Below are positions 54,324 to 63,836 of a stretch of DNA of 64,000 nucleotides, piece after piece (position 1 is the first letter of the stretch; the number at the start of each line of letters is the position of its first letter). The translations under genes were made by a program, and so were the position numbers. Source of the DNA: Hyphomicrobiales bacterium (lineage in GTDB: Bacteria > Pseudomonadota > Alphaproteobacteria > Rhizobiales > Rhizobiaceae); contig UCHD01000002.1 of NCBI GenBank assembly GCA_900472175.1, positions 109,986 to 173,985 on the forward strand, in the 5' to 3' direction. The notes beneath the pieces were generated by a model. That model saw only the letters and a list, made by a program, of their open reading frames with translations. It was not told the DNA's origin and did not search any database.

Positions 54324-55538
54324 GTGCATGCTATCTCTGGATCGCTACAAGTCGCCCGGCCAGATGCAGTGGCAATCAGTGCAGCAACGAGTCTGCCCGA
54401 GGTTGAGGCACTGAGGGACGTCTGGACTTCCTTCACTGTTACCGACATCGACGCGGACATCGACTATTTCATGGCTGTCGTCGATAGTGGCGATCAGATC
54501 ATAGGACCGCATGTGCTGCATATCCGTCGCGCGGCAGATCAAGACCTGCTGGTCGTGGCGCGTCTTCAAAAGCTGAAGCTGCCGCTCCGGCTCGGCTACA
54601 GCGCTTTCGGCCATGTTGCCGTGCGTGCACTCATCGTGTCTTTCGATGGTATTCTGGGATCGCAGAACCGGGCGGATGAGGACCTGGTTTTCAGTTGTCT
54701 TCGCCAGTCCCTCAGGGAGGGGAAGGCAGATATCGTTCTGATGCGCAATGTTGACGTTGAGGGAGACCGTTACGCCGCGGCCCTGGCATCAACGGTCCTT
54801 CGTGGCTGTGGCCAGCCGGCGTCGCATCGATGGGTGGCCGACATTCCCAACTCGTTTGAAGACTTCCTGAAAGTTCGGTCTTCAAAGACCCGGAACAAAT
54901 TGCGCCGGTATGACCGGACGCTGCGAAGAGACTTTGAAAACCGCATGCAGATGCGCCAGTTCAGTCAACCCGAAGAGATTGAAGAACTCTGCCGGGATAT
55001 GCAGGTGATCGCGTCGCGCTCATATCAGGGCGGGCTTGGCGTCGGATTTTCGAATTCCCCTACCGAGCGGGCGCTGATGAAACTGGGTCTGGACAAGGGG
55101 TGGCATCGCACCTGGATATTATATCTTGACGGTCGTCCTGTGTCTTTCTGGACGGGGGTGGCGTATGGAAATACCTTTTTGGTGGGAACGCCGGGGTTCG
55201 ATCCGGATTACGCGAAAGACTCCGTTGGGCGTTTCACGATGTTGCGCATGGTGGAAGATTTGTGCGCAGATTCCAACATTTCGCGGCTCGATTTCGGCCA
55301 AGGCGAGGCCGAATACAAGTCCGCGTTCGGCCGCGATGTTCGATTGGAGCGGGAAGTGCTACTGATTTCCGCACGTCCGTTGTCCATGCTTCTGATGACC
55401 ACTCACTCTATTTTTACTTTCGCAAACAATCAGGCGCGCAAATTCGCCGCACAGTCCAAATGGGCGCGCCACCTCAAGTCGCTGTGGCGCAAAAGCAAAA
55501 CTGCCCCCATGGCAGGTCAATCTGTATCTAAGCCATGA
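54324..55538 (+). CDS. BioF2/FemAB-like (CelD-type) GNAT acyltransferase
   Basis: About 404 residues from the GTG 8 bases after GGAGG; an upstream TTG at 54213 gives 37 more residues but has no ribosome site. The C-terminal half is a BioF2-like GNAT domain: SSKTRNKLRRYDRTLRRDFE, then YLDGRPVSFWTGVAYGNTFLVGTPGFDPDYAKDSVGRFTMLRMVEDL and LDFGQGEAEYKSAFG. Such proteins occur in many rhizobial exopolysaccharide and cellulose loci and probably acylate a carbohydrate or lipid; specificity is unknown. Confidence 0.82.
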   Translation: MHAISGSLQVARPDAVAISAATSLPEVEALRDVWTSFTVTDIDADIDYFMAVVDSGDQIIGPHVLHIRRAADQDLLVVARLQKLKLPLRLGYSAFGHVAVRALIVSFDGILGSQNRADEDLVFSCLRQSLREGKADIVLMRNVDVEGDRYAAALASTVLRGCGQPASHRWVADIPNSFEDFLKVRSSKTRNKLRRYDRTLRRDFENRMQMRQFSQPEEIEELCRDMQVIASRSYQGGLGVGFSNSPTERALMKLGLDKGWHRTWILYLDGRPVSFWTGVAYGNTFLVGTPGFDPDYAKDSVGRFTMLRMVEDLCADSNISRLDFGQGEAEYKSAFGRDVRLEREVLLISARPLSMLLMTTHSIFTFANNQARKFAAQSKWARHLKSLWRKSKTAPMAGQSVSKP

Positions 55539-55800
55539 CCTGGACTTGCTTTGGAAGTGGCGAGGCGATCTAGATTAGGTCGCCACTGGAGAAGAAACGC
55601 GCTCAGTGCCCTGCGGCCCCATCAAGCTCGCCGCCGCACGAGCACATCCCCTGCGTTTGTTGAGGCTGTTGCCTTACGGAGTGTTTTGCAACCATTTGGC
55701 GAGTCGCTGGGAAAGGTTAAATGTTCATTAACCATGGCTGGATAAGGATTGTTGCCTATCCCGCCGATGGATGTCGGCACCTGCTTGCATCGGCTGATCA

Positions 55801-58788
55801 ATGAAACACCAACTGCTCCCGGCATTTTCGCGGCGTCTTGGCTTTTACACGGCGCTGGTTTCCGTCGTGCTGACAGTGCCGTCCCTTGCTCAGTCGGTAT
55901 GGTCGGGCAGCGCCGATAATGAGTTCAGCAACAGTTCAAACTGGAATCCGGTCTTGCCAGGCGTTGACGACGCGGCTGCGGTCAACGATGGTTCCCCGCA
56001 GGTCACGAACGATGTTTCGATCGGTGCGTTGGGCGTGAATGGTGGTAATCTTACGGTTACCAATACTGGCGCGTTGACCGTCAAGAACGGCAGTACGATC
56101 GGCTCGGGCAGTGTTGCGATCCACGCGGGTGGCAAGTTGAACTCGGATGTTGATCTCGACGGTGGTAGCCTGCTCGTCGACGGCGATCTCAACGGGCGGC
56201 TGACACTCAACACCGGAAACGTGACCGTGAACGGCACACTCGGCGGCGGCGCTGTTGCTACGGGCACGTCGCTTTCCAATAACGGTACGGTGGGCGACGT
56301 TGCGGTCTCGGCTGGGGGAACATTTGTCAATAATAGCACGGCCACGGCCGGCAAGCTCACCAATGACGGCACCGCTTCCAATGCCGGAACACTCGAAGCG
56401 CTGACGAACACGGCGGGCAACTTCACCAACAATACCGGCGGCACCATTCAGGGAAACACGGCAGTTTCCGGCGGAACCGTCACCAACAATTTCGTCATTA
56501 CCGACGCGGATGTCGCGGCAGCGGCCGCCTTCGTCAACAACAATGGCGCGACGGCGGGTGCTATCCGCAACTCCGGCACCGTATCGAATGCGGGTACGAT
56601 CGGCTCGGTCCAGAACGACGCGGGATCGTTTACGAACAACTTCGGCGGTGCAGTAACAGGTGACACAACGGTTAGCGGTGGAAGCGTCACGAACAATGCG
56701 GTCCTCAACGCTGTCAATGTCGGCGCCGGCGGCACCTTTACCAACGCCACGGGCGCCAGTAGTGGCACGCTGACGAATGCCGGCGACGCGTCGAATGCGG
56801 GCTTGATTGCCCATGTGACAAACAGCGCTGGAAATTTTGCCAATAATGCCGGAGGCACAGTCACCGGAAAAACGACGATTTCCGGTGGGACCGTCACCAA
56901 TAATTTCGTCATTACTGACGCGGATGTCGCGGCTGCGGCCGCCTTCGTCAACAATAGCGGTGCGACGGCCGGCGCCATTCGGAACGCCGGCACCGTATCG
57001 AATGCGGGCACCGTGGCGTCGCTTCAAAACGACGCCGGAACCTTCACGAACAATGGTGGCGGCACGGTTACCGGCACCACCGTGGTGGCCGGTGGTCAGG
57101 TTGTCAACAACGCGGCGCTGGGTAGCGTCAGCGTCGGTACGCAGGGCAGCCTCACCAACAATAGTGGCGCAACCGCAGGTGCGGTCAACAACGCTGGCAC
57201 TGCTCTTAACGACGGAATAATCGCATCGCTAGTAAACAGCGACGGAACGTTTTCCAACTCTGGAACGATCAATGGGGCAGCATCGATCACTGGCGGCGCG
57301 TTAATCAATCAAGGAACGGTCACCGGTACAATCGACATCTTTGACGGCGGACTGTTGTCCGGAAGCGGCGTGGCGGGCGGACTATCGGTCAATGCGGGTG
57401 GCATACTTGCACCTGGCCCTGGTCTCCAGACGCTTGCAGTCAACGGGAACCTGACGTTTCACGCCGGATCGACCTATGAGGTCGATATCGACGCCACTGG
57501 CCTGTCCGATCGGGTAAACGCCTCCGGTGGGCTCGTCATCGTAGGCGGCATTTTGGATATCAAGGCCGCAAGCGGCACGTATGGTCTTTCCACAGACTAT
57601 GCGCTCTTCACCGCCGGCAGTGTTACCGGCACCTTTGACAGCATTGCCAGCGATTTTGCCTTCCTGTCGCCGACACTGACCTACGGGCCGACGACCGTCG
57701 ATCTCGAACTTGATCGCAATGACGTGCGATTCGCGGATGTGGCGGTGAGCGGGAATGACCGCGCAGCGGCGAATGCCGTCGAAACGTTGGGGGTCGCAAA
57801 CCCGCTCTTTCTAACCATTCTGCCGCTGGACGTGCAAACCGCCAGCAGCGCTTTCTCGCAGCTAAGCGGAGAAGGTCACGCTTCCTTCAAGGGAGAACTG
57901 CTGTGGCAAAGCCGTTTCCAGCGTGACGCAGTCATCGATCAGATGACATTGCCTGCCAGGCGCCACTCCGCGCAGGCCGACGACGTGGTGTTCTGGACAT
58001 CCGGCTTCCTCGCCGCTCACGCCATGTCCGGCGATGGCAACGCAGCGGGCGTCGATAGCCGTGTTGCCGGCGCGGTTTTTGGCGGCGACGCGGCGATTTC
58101 CGATCAATGGCGTCTGGGTGGGCTCGTCGGCTATAGCCACCTTTCGATGCAACCCCAGGCGCGTGCCGAGGCCTATCATGCCGGCCTCTACGCGTCGGGC
58201 GAGATCGGGCCGCTGGATTTCACCGGCGGTGCCATCTATTCCCGCAACGAGACTTCGACCCGTCGTGGTGTGTCGTTCGATACGTTTACCGACGCGCTGG
58301 CGGCAAACTATGACAGCACCATCACGCAGGTTTTCGGGGACATTTCCTGGACATTGGCGATGGATGACATCCAACTCCAGCCTTTTGCCAATCTCGCCTA
58401 CATCCATCTCAACACCGGCGGTTTCAGGGAAAGCGGTGGTTTAGCCGCATTGTCAGCGGCCGGCAGTTCGGATGCGGTGACGATATCCACAGCAGGCATC
58501 CGCTTCTCGGCGGATCTCCCAACCGGCGCGTTCCCCATCGCCCTGAATGGCATGCTGGGTTGGCGGCACGCCGCAGGCGACCTTGAACCGGCTACCCGTG
58601 TCGCCTTTTCAGGCGGTTCCCCCTTCATGATTGAAGGCGTGGCGATGGCTCGTGATGCCCTGGTCGTCAAAGCGGGCATTTCTGCCGAACTCTCCAAGTC
58701 GGCTCGGCTGACGCTGACCTATTCAGGTGAATTCGCCGATGGCCTGCAGTCGAATGCGGCGCAGGCAAACCTGCGGGTCGATTTTTAA
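55801..58788 (+). CDS. Autotransporter with Asn/Gly-rich repeat passenger and outer-membrane beta-barrel
   Basis: 995 residues. Signal peptide at about 1-31 (LTVPSLAQS). The passenger (about 32-650) begins VWSGSADNEFSNSSNWNP and consists of repeats built from NNGTVSNAGTI, FTNNFGG and TTVSGGSVTNN. A 138-residue unit recurs almost unchanged (TNNFVITDADVAAAAAF near residues 226 and 364). The C-terminal 12-strand barrel (about 700-995) ends in the expected aromatic Phe (LRVDF). It exports itself to the cell surface and may act as an adhesin. No extracellular protease or peptidase motif is seen in the passenger. Confidence 0.9.
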   Translation: MKHQLLPAFSRRLGFYTALVSVVLTVPSLAQSVWSGSADNEFSNSSNWNPVLPGVDDAAAVNDGSPQVTNDVSIGALGVNGGNLTVTNTGALTVKNGSTIGSGSVAIHAGGKLNSDVDLDGGSLLVDGDLNGRLTLNTGNVTVNGTLGGGAVATGTSLSNNGTVGDVAVSAGGTFVNNSTATAGKLTNDGTASNAGTLEALTNTAGNFTNNTGGTIQGNTAVSGGTVTNNFVITDADVAAAAAFVNNNGATAGAIRNSGTVSNAGTIGSVQNDAGSFTNNFGGAVTGDTTVSGGSVTNNAVLNAVNVGAGGTFTNATGASSGTLTNAGDASNAGLIAHVTNSAGNFANNAGGTVTGKTTISGGTVTNNFVITDADVAAAAAFVNNSGATAGAIRNAGTVSNAGTVASLQNDAGTFTNNGGGTVTGTTVVAGGQVVNNAALGSVSVGTQGSLTNNSGATAGAVNNAGTALNDGIIASLVNSDGTFSNSGTINGAASITGGALINQGTVTGTIDIFDGGLLSGSGVAGGLSVNAGGILAPGPGLQTLAVNGNLTFHAGSTYEVDIDATGLSDRVNASGGLVIVGGILDIKAASGTYGLSTDYALFTAGSVTGTFDSIASDFAFLSPTLTYGPTTVDLELDRNDVRFADVAVSGNDRAAANAVETLGVANPLFLTILPLDVQTASSAFSQLSGEGHASFKGELLWQSRFQRDAVIDQMTLPARRHSAQADDVVFWTSGFLAAHAMSGDGNAAGVDSRVAGAVFGGDAAISDQWRLGGLVGYSHLSMQPQARAEAYHAGLYASGEIGPLDFTGGAIYSRNETSTRRGVSFDTFTDALAANYDSTITQVFGDISWTLAMDDIQLQPFANLAYIHLNTGGFRESGGLAALSAAGSSDAVTISTAGIRFSADLPTGAFPIALNGMLGWRHAAGDLEPATRVAFSGGSPFMIEGVAMARDALVVKAGISAELSKSARLTLTYSGEFADGLQSNAAQANLRVDF
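56475..57059 (+). repeat. Near-identical repeat pair within the autotransporter passenger
   Basis: The segment around 56476-56600 and that around 56890-57014 share most bases, offset by 414 bp (138 codons). They encode the same VITDADVAAAAAFVNN block followed by GATAGAIRN and TVSNAGT. The copies differ at scattered synonymous sites, so the duplication is not brand new. Confidence 0.85.
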
Positions 58789-58903
58789 GTTAGTTCTGTC
58801 TGGCGAAAGCAAGTCGGTGCGCGTGACAGTTCATGCCGTATATTCAAGATCCGACAACGCAATCTCTTTGCAGATTGTCAGGCAGGGTGCACCAAACCAT
58901 GGC

Positions 58904-60115
58904 TTAGCTGGCCGCTGCCCGTTGCGTGAGTGCCCGCCAGGCTGCTTGTAACCGAAGTCTCTTAACGGTGGCGAGCGAAGCCGTTCGGAATGTATCGTAG
59001 ATCACATCCTTGACGGTCAACAGATCAGTGCTGGCGGAGGCCAGAACATCGTTGAGATCACGGCCGATTGCGTCGATGGAATAGTGTTGTTCGACAAAAT
59101 TGCGGGCAAGCTGGCCAAGAGAGCGGCGCTCCTCCGGCGATTTCCCGAGAAGGCTCATATCCGCGACGAGGAGGTCGCTGCCGGGCCTGCCATCGCCTTC
59201 GCCATAGATGCCCTTTGTGTAAAAGAAGTCCTTCGTTTGCGTTGAAAACAAGGCCGAGAAATTGCGTTCTCCAACGACAATTACCGGTTTTTCGAAGGCC
59301 ATGCCACGCAATGCAGAGCCTCCCATGCCGATGACTGCGTCTGCGCCGGCATAGGCCGGACGCGGATCGAGCAGTGCGCCCGTGAAGAGGATGGCATCTC
59401 GACCAAGCTCGGCGTTGATCTGTGAGGCGCGCGCTTCCAAGTTTGCCTTGGCCGAACCGTCCCCAACGATAACGAACCGCAATCTTTTATCGGATCCCAA
59501 TCGCCGCATCGCATCCATCGTTCTCATGATGCTCTCCGTTTTCATCCAGTCGACCAGTCTGCTGACAGTCACGAACACGACATCATTCTCATCGATTCCG
59601 AAGCTCTGACGGAATTCGTGGCCGCTTCGCAAATCGGGCGAATTAAGCTTCATATCGACAGGAGGCATGATCAAATGTGCATTCCGGTAACCCAGAGAGC
59701 GTGCCCTCTCGACAAGTTCCGGCGTTCCGAATGTTGTATGGGCGGCCCTTTTTGGCAAAACAGATGGCACAACCATGGACATGCATGTCACGACCGCCGG
59801 CATTCGTCTCAGCAACTGAACACCCAGAAATGCATCCAGCCACTGTGGCCAATCCCAGACGTGCACGACGTCCGGCCGCTCGGTGCGGATGATCTGATCG
59901 ATGACGCGCATCCGGGCCGGCGAGGGGTGTGAACCCGCTTCTGGCGCGGCTCGGAACCGAAGGCCCACTTTGTCGATCAAGTCATTCATCGGCCCGGGAC
60001 TGGCAAGATAGGTGACCTGATGCCCGCAAACATCCCGCAGATAGGTGCTGAGTTCAATCGCATTGACCTGCGTACCGCCGACATCCAGCCGATGCCCAAA
60101 TACTAATACCCTCAT
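58904..60115 (-). CDS. Glycosyltransferase family 4 (GT-B fold)
   Basis: 403 residues from the ATG behind GGAG. GT-B type: RVLVFGHRLDVGGTQVNAIEL in the N-terminal domain, VVHVWDWPQWLDAFLG, and the C-terminal domain with VTVSRLVDWMKTESI, RFVIVGDGSAKANLE, and the donor site GMGGSALRGMAFEKPVIVVGE. It adds a sugar to a growing surface glycan from an activated donor. It is convergent with the autotransporter gene and divergent from the nucleotide-sugar cassette. Confidence 0.9.
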   Translation of the reverse strand: MRVLVFGHRLDVGGTQVNAIELSTYLRDVCGHQVTYLASPGPMNDLIDKVGLRFRAAPEAGSHPSPARMRVIDQIIRTERPDVVHVWDWPQWLDAFLGVQLLRRMPAVVTCMSMVVPSVLPKRAAHTTFGTPELVERARSLGYRNAHLIMPPVDMKLNSPDLRSGHEFRQSFGIDENDVVFVTVSRLVDWMKTESIMRTMDAMRRLGSDKRLRFVIVGDGSAKANLEARASQINAELGRDAILFTGALLDPRPAYAGADAVIGMGGSALRGMAFEKPVIVVGERNFSALFSTQTKDFFYTKGIYGEGDGRPGSDLLVADMSLLGKSPEERRSLGQLARNFVEQHYSIDAIGRDLNDVLASASTDLLTVKDVIYDTFRTASLATVKRLRLQAAWRALTQRAAAS

Positions 60116-60458
60116 GGCGGCTCCATCTTGCGGTGACAGGTGGCAAGGAAACTTTAGCTGGGCGGCCAGATTTCTGCTCACACGCAGCTCCCGGCGTGTC
60201 CGAGACAGTCTTAATCGCAGTTAGACCTAGAATTGCGGTCGCGTCCACCAGGTTGACCGCGTTCAATGGTTGGAGCCGACCCTATGTATTGGAGGTTTCG
60301 GTACTCCTTTCGGAGATGATTGTACCGAAATTTGTTCCCTTTACTCGCCGGTCGAAAGGAACTCTTCTGAAAGCCTAGGAATTCAAAGCAACGCGGCAAT
60401 CGATGATTGTTTTGGCGAGAGAAATCGCCGCATCAAGCCCCTTTGAATTCAGCTTCAG
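60116..60458. promoter_or_regulatory. 343-bp divergent promoter region with a strong inverted repeat
   Basis: Between the GT4 gene and the nucleotide-sugar cassette. TTTCGGTAC (60296-60304) and GTACCGAAA (60322-60330) form a perfect 9-bp inverted repeat, and the spacer holds a second small palindrome, CTCC-TTTC-GGAG (60304-60315). It probably controls one or both operons; no regulator gene is adjacent. Confidence 0.5.
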
Positions 60459-60986
60459 TTGGTGATGTGGGGTCTTCTCGGCATGATCGCATCGAGTGTC
60501 ATCTTGGATGAAGGGGTGGTTATCTACCACCCGGATTTGGTCAATCTCTATGGATGCAAAGTGGGTGCGGGTTCCCGCATCGGCACTTTCGTCGAAATTC
60601 AGAAAAACGCCGTCATCGGCCGAAACTGCAAGATCTCCAGCCACTCCTTCATTTGCGAAGGCGTGGAGATCGAGGACGGCGTTTTCGTCGGCCATGGTGT
60701 CATGTTCACCAATGATCCCTATCCACGTGCCGTCAATTCCGACGGCGAGCTCGTGACCGATGGCGAATGGGAGGTCGTTCCCACCCTGGTCAAACGTCAG
60801 GCGGCGATCGGTAGCAATGCGACAATCCTTCCGGGGGTGACGATCGGCGTTGGTGCTGTCATCGGCGCGGGCGCCGTGGTGACAAAAGATGTTCCGGACT
60901 GGGCCATCGTCGCAGGTGTTCCAGCAAATATTATCGGCCGCGCCCAGGGCGCACCGGCCAAAATCCCTTTATCCAGGAGAGTATAA
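60459..60986 (+). CDS. Hexapeptide-repeat N-acetyltransferase (WbpD-like)
   Basis: 175 residues; ATG at 60459 or 60483 ([20 protein letters not shown]). Left-handed beta-helix acyltransferase with hexapeptide repeats ([29 protein letters not shown]), a loop with NDPYPRAV and the final coil [42 protein letters not shown]. The order with the following oxidoreductase and aminotransferase matches the WbpB/WbpE/WbpD set that makes UDP-2,3-diacetamido-2,3-dideoxy-glucuronic acid. It overlaps the next gene by 1 base. Confidence 0.85.
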   Translation: MVMWGLLGMIASSVILDEGVVIYHPDLVNLYGCKVGAGSRIGTFVEIQKNAVIGRNCKISSHSFICEGVEIEDGVFVGHGVMFTNDPYPRAVNSDGELVTDGEWEVVPTLVKRQAAIGSNATILPGVTIGVGAVIGAGAVVTKDVPDWAIVAGVPANIIGRAQGAPAKIPLSRRV

Positions 60987-62023
60987 TGATCGGCATAGCG
61001 GTGATCGGTTACGGCTATTGGGGGCCCAATCTTGTTAGAAACATAGCGGAGGTACCCAATGCCCGCCTTCTGTATGTTTGCGATCTTATGCCGGAGCGAC
61101 TGACGACCGTTAAGGCGCGCTATCCGGCCGTGGAAATCACCAGCGACTTCGAAGAGGTTCTGCGCGACCCCCGCGTTCATGCGATCGCCATCGCTACGCC
61201 GGTTTCGACCCATTTCAAGCTTGCAATGAAAGCCATGATGGCGGGCAAACACGTCTTCGTCGAAAAGCCGATGGCCTCGACAGTGGATGAAGCGCGCCGG
61301 ATGGTCGATGAAGCTGCGCGCCGCCGTCTCGTGCTTGCCGTCGATCACACGTTCGTTCATACGGGCGCCGTCCGCAAGATGCGCGAAGTCGTCGAAAACG
61401 GCCTTGGCGACATGTATTACTACGATTCCGTCCGGGTTAATCTCGGCCTGTTCCAGCATGATGTCAGCGTCATCTGGGATCTGGCCGTCCACGATCTTTC
61501 CATCATGGATTACGTGCTGCAGGAAAAGCCGGTCGCGGTGTCGGCAACCGGCATGAGCCATGTCGCAGGCGAACCGGAGAACATCGCCTATCTCAACCTG
61601 TTCTTCGAAAGCAAGCTGATCGCCCATATCCACGTCAACTGGCTCGCGCCGGTCAAGGTGCGCCGCACGCTGATCGGCGGCAGCAACAAGATGATCGTCT
61701 ACGACGATCTCGAGCCGAGCGAGAAGATCAAGATCTACGACAAGGGCATTACCCTCAATGGTAACCCGCAGCGCAATGGCGAGAAGGTCTACCAGATGCT
61801 GGTCGGTTATCGCACGGGCGATATGTATGCACCGCAGTTGGACATGACCGAGGCGCTGGGCCGCGAACTCAAACAGTTCGTCGATTGCGTGGAACAGAAC
61901 CAGCAGCCGATCGTCGATGGCAATGCCGGTTTGCGTGTCGTGCGCATTCTGGAAGCGGCAACCCAGTCTCTTGCGCAGCGCGGCCGCGTGGTCGAGCTGG
62001 AACAAGCGAGGCTGATCGCATGA
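60986..62023 (+). CDS. Gfo/Idh/MocA-family oxidoreductase (WbpB-like)
   Basis: 345 residues; the ATG overlaps the previous stop (TAATG) behind AGGAGAG. The N-terminal NAD-binding fold is GIAVIGYGYWGPNLVRNIAE, followed by FVEKPMASTVDEARRMVDE (the catalytic EKP) and a C-terminal alpha-beta domain with DLAVHDLSIMDYVL. WbpB-type enzymes oxidise C3 of UDP-GlcNAcA to a ketone. Specificity is from context. Ends by ATGA overlap with the aminotransferase. Confidence 0.88.
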   Translation: MIGIAVIGYGYWGPNLVRNIAEVPNARLLYVCDLMPERLTTVKARYPAVEITSDFEEVLRDPRVHAIAIATPVSTHFKLAMKAMMAGKHVFVEKPMASTVDEARRMVDEAARRRLVLAVDHTFVHTGAVRKMREVVENGLGDMYYYDSVRVNLGLFQHDVSVIWDLAVHDLSIMDYVLQEKPVAVSATGMSHVAGEPENIAYLNLFFESKLIAHIHVNWLAPVKVRRTLIGGSNKMIVYDDLEPSEKIKIYDKGITLNGNPQRNGEKVYQMLVGYRTGDMYAPQLDMTEALGRELKQFVDCVEQNQQPIVDGNAGLRVVRILEAATQSLAQRGRVVELEQARLIA

Positions 62024-63126
62024 TCCCCTTTCTTGATCTCAAAGCACAATACGCCTCGATCAAGGATGAGATCGATGCGGCGGTCCTTGGCGTGCTGGCT
62101 TCGGCACAATATGTGCTCGGTCCGGAGGTTTCTCAATTTGAAGAGGAGTTCGCCGCTTATTGTGACGCGAAACACGCCGTCGCCGTCAACACCGGCACAA
62201 GTGCGCTCCACCTGGCTCTGCTAGCCGCAGGTGTTGGCCCCGGTGATGAGGTCATCACCGTTCCGTTCACCTTCGTCGCGACCGTATCGGCGATCTGCTA
62301 TGCCGGCGCATTGCCGGTATTCGTCGATGTCGAGCCGGTCACGTTGACGATGGATCCCGCCAAACTTGAAGCCGCAATCACGCCGCGCACCAAGGCGATC
62401 ATGCCTGTTCATCTGTATGGGCAGATGGCCGATATGGATGCAATCATGGCGATCGGCCGCCGCCACGGTATCGCGGTTATCGAAGATGCCTGCCAGGCGC
62501 ACGGGGCGGAGTACAAGGGCCACCGCGCAGGCAGCATTGGCGTTTCCGGTTGCTTCAGCTTCTACCCCGGCAAGAATCTTGGCGCATGTGGCGAAGGCGG
62601 CATTATTGTCACCAACAATGATGCACACGCCAAAACCATGCGCATGCTGCGGGACTGGGGCCAGGAGCGGCGCTATCACCATCTGGTGAAAGGATTCAAC
62701 TACCGCATGGATGGCATCCAAGGTGCGATCCTGCGCGTAAAACTCCGGCATCTCGACGCCTGGACCGCTGCGCGCCGGACGCATGCCGCACGCTATTCTT
62801 CTATGCTCTCCAATCTGGACACCGTGGAAACACCCGTCGAAGTCGCGTATCGTCGGCACGTCTATCATATCTATGCCGTCCGCTGCCGGGATCGGGACGC
62901 CCTCCATCGCGCTTTGGAAGCCGAGGGTATCCAGTCCGGTCTGCATTATCCCATTCCGGTTCATCTTCAAAAGGCGCACGAAGATCTTGGATACCGGCCG
63001 GGGGACTTCCCGGTCTCGGAGGCTGCTGCACGCACGGTTCTGTCATTACCGATCTATCCTGAAATGACGGCAAGACAGGTTGAACAGGTGGTCGCCGCGG
63101 TGGAGCAAGACGCCTATGTCAGCTGA
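62020..63126 (+). CDS. DegT/DnrJ/EryC1/StrS aminotransferase (WbpE-like)
   Basis: 368 residues from the ATG that overlaps the oxidoreductase stop. PLP sugar aminotransferase: MIPFLDLKAQYASIKDEI, NTGTSALHLALLAAGVGPGDEV, IMPVHLYGQMADMDAI, and the PLP Lys in CFSFYPGKNLGACGEGG. It transfers an amino group, usually from glutamate, to a 3-keto-sugar nucleotide. Tightly coupled to its neighbours; overlaps the next gene by 11 bases. Confidence 0.93.
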   Translation: MIPFLDLKAQYASIKDEIDAAVLGVLASAQYVLGPEVSQFEEEFAAYCDAKHAVAVNTGTSALHLALLAAGVGPGDEVITVPFTFVATVSAICYAGALPVFVDVEPVTLTMDPAKLEAAITPRTKAIMPVHLYGQMADMDAIMAIGRRHGIAVIEDACQAHGAEYKGHRAGSIGVSGCFSFYPGKNLGACGEGGIIVTNNDAHAKTMRMLRDWGQERRYHHLVKGFNYRMDGIQGAILRVKLRHLDAWTAARRTHAARYSSMLSNLDTVETPVEVAYRRHVYHIYAVRCRDRDALHRALEAEGIQSGLHYPIPVHLQKAHEDLGYRPGDFPVSEAAARTVLSLPIYPEMTARQVEQVVAAVEQDAYVS

Positions 63127-63820
63127 CATCGCCTCCGTTGCCCGGATTGTTCAAGCGGTTCACGGCCGCCGCGAAATCCCTAAGGATCCGGACTTCCAGC
63201 GTGAACTCGCCGCCGAACTCAAGCGATCATACGGGGCCGCTGGCCTTGTCGAACTCTATGGCCGTTTTTCAGCCGGGGATGGATATGTCGACGCCTTGAT
63301 GCGCAAGGCGATCTGGCAGGCAGCCACGCGCCGATGCGGTGGCGGCCTGAACATTGGAAGCGGTGCCGGCTTCAAGCATCCCGAAACATTCGAGATCGGC
63401 AACGGCGTGTTCATCGGTGCACAGGCCTATGTTCAGGGCCGCTATGATGGAACATGCGTGATCGGCGACAATGTCTGGATCGGTCCGCAGGCGTTTCTCG
63501 ATGCGCGCGACCTTGTGATCGAGGAATGTGTCGGCTGGGGGCCGGGTGCCAAGCTGCTTGGTTCCAGCCATACTGCGGTTCCAATCGACGTGCCGATCAT
63601 CCGCACGGACCTCGAAATCAAGCCGGTCCGCGTCGGTGCATGGGCCGATATTGGAACCAATGCGACGATCCTTCCCGGTGTCACAATCGGCAAGGGCGCG
63701 ATCGTGGGCGCGGGAGCGGTTGTCGTTTCCGATGTCGCTCCATTCTCGGTCGTCGCCGGTGTTCCGGCAAAATTCCTGCGCTGGCGAAGCGACAGCGACA
63801 CGACGGTAGCCACATCCTGA
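63116..63820 (+). CDS. Second hexapeptide-repeat acyltransferase
   Basis: 234 residues. The first 70 residues are helical (VARIVQAVHGRREIPKDPDF), and the rest is a left-handed beta-helix with [53 protein letters not shown]. It resembles sugar O-acetyltransferases of the WbbJ/LbH type and may acetylate the polymer or its precursor. Overlaps the aminotransferase gene by 11 bases. Confidence 0.86.
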   Translation: MSADIASVARIVQAVHGRREIPKDPDFQRELAAELKRSYGAAGLVELYGRFSAGDGYVDALMRKAIWQAATRRCGGGLNIGSGAGFKHPETFEIGNGVFIGAQAYVQGRYDGTCVIGDNVWIGPQAFLDARDLVIEECVGWGPGAKLLGSSHTAVPIDVPIIRTDLEIKPVRVGAWADIGTNATILPGVTIGKGAIVGAGAVVVSDVAPFSVVAGVPAKFLRWRSDSDTTVATS

Positions 63821-63836
63821 ACGTTGGGGACAGACC

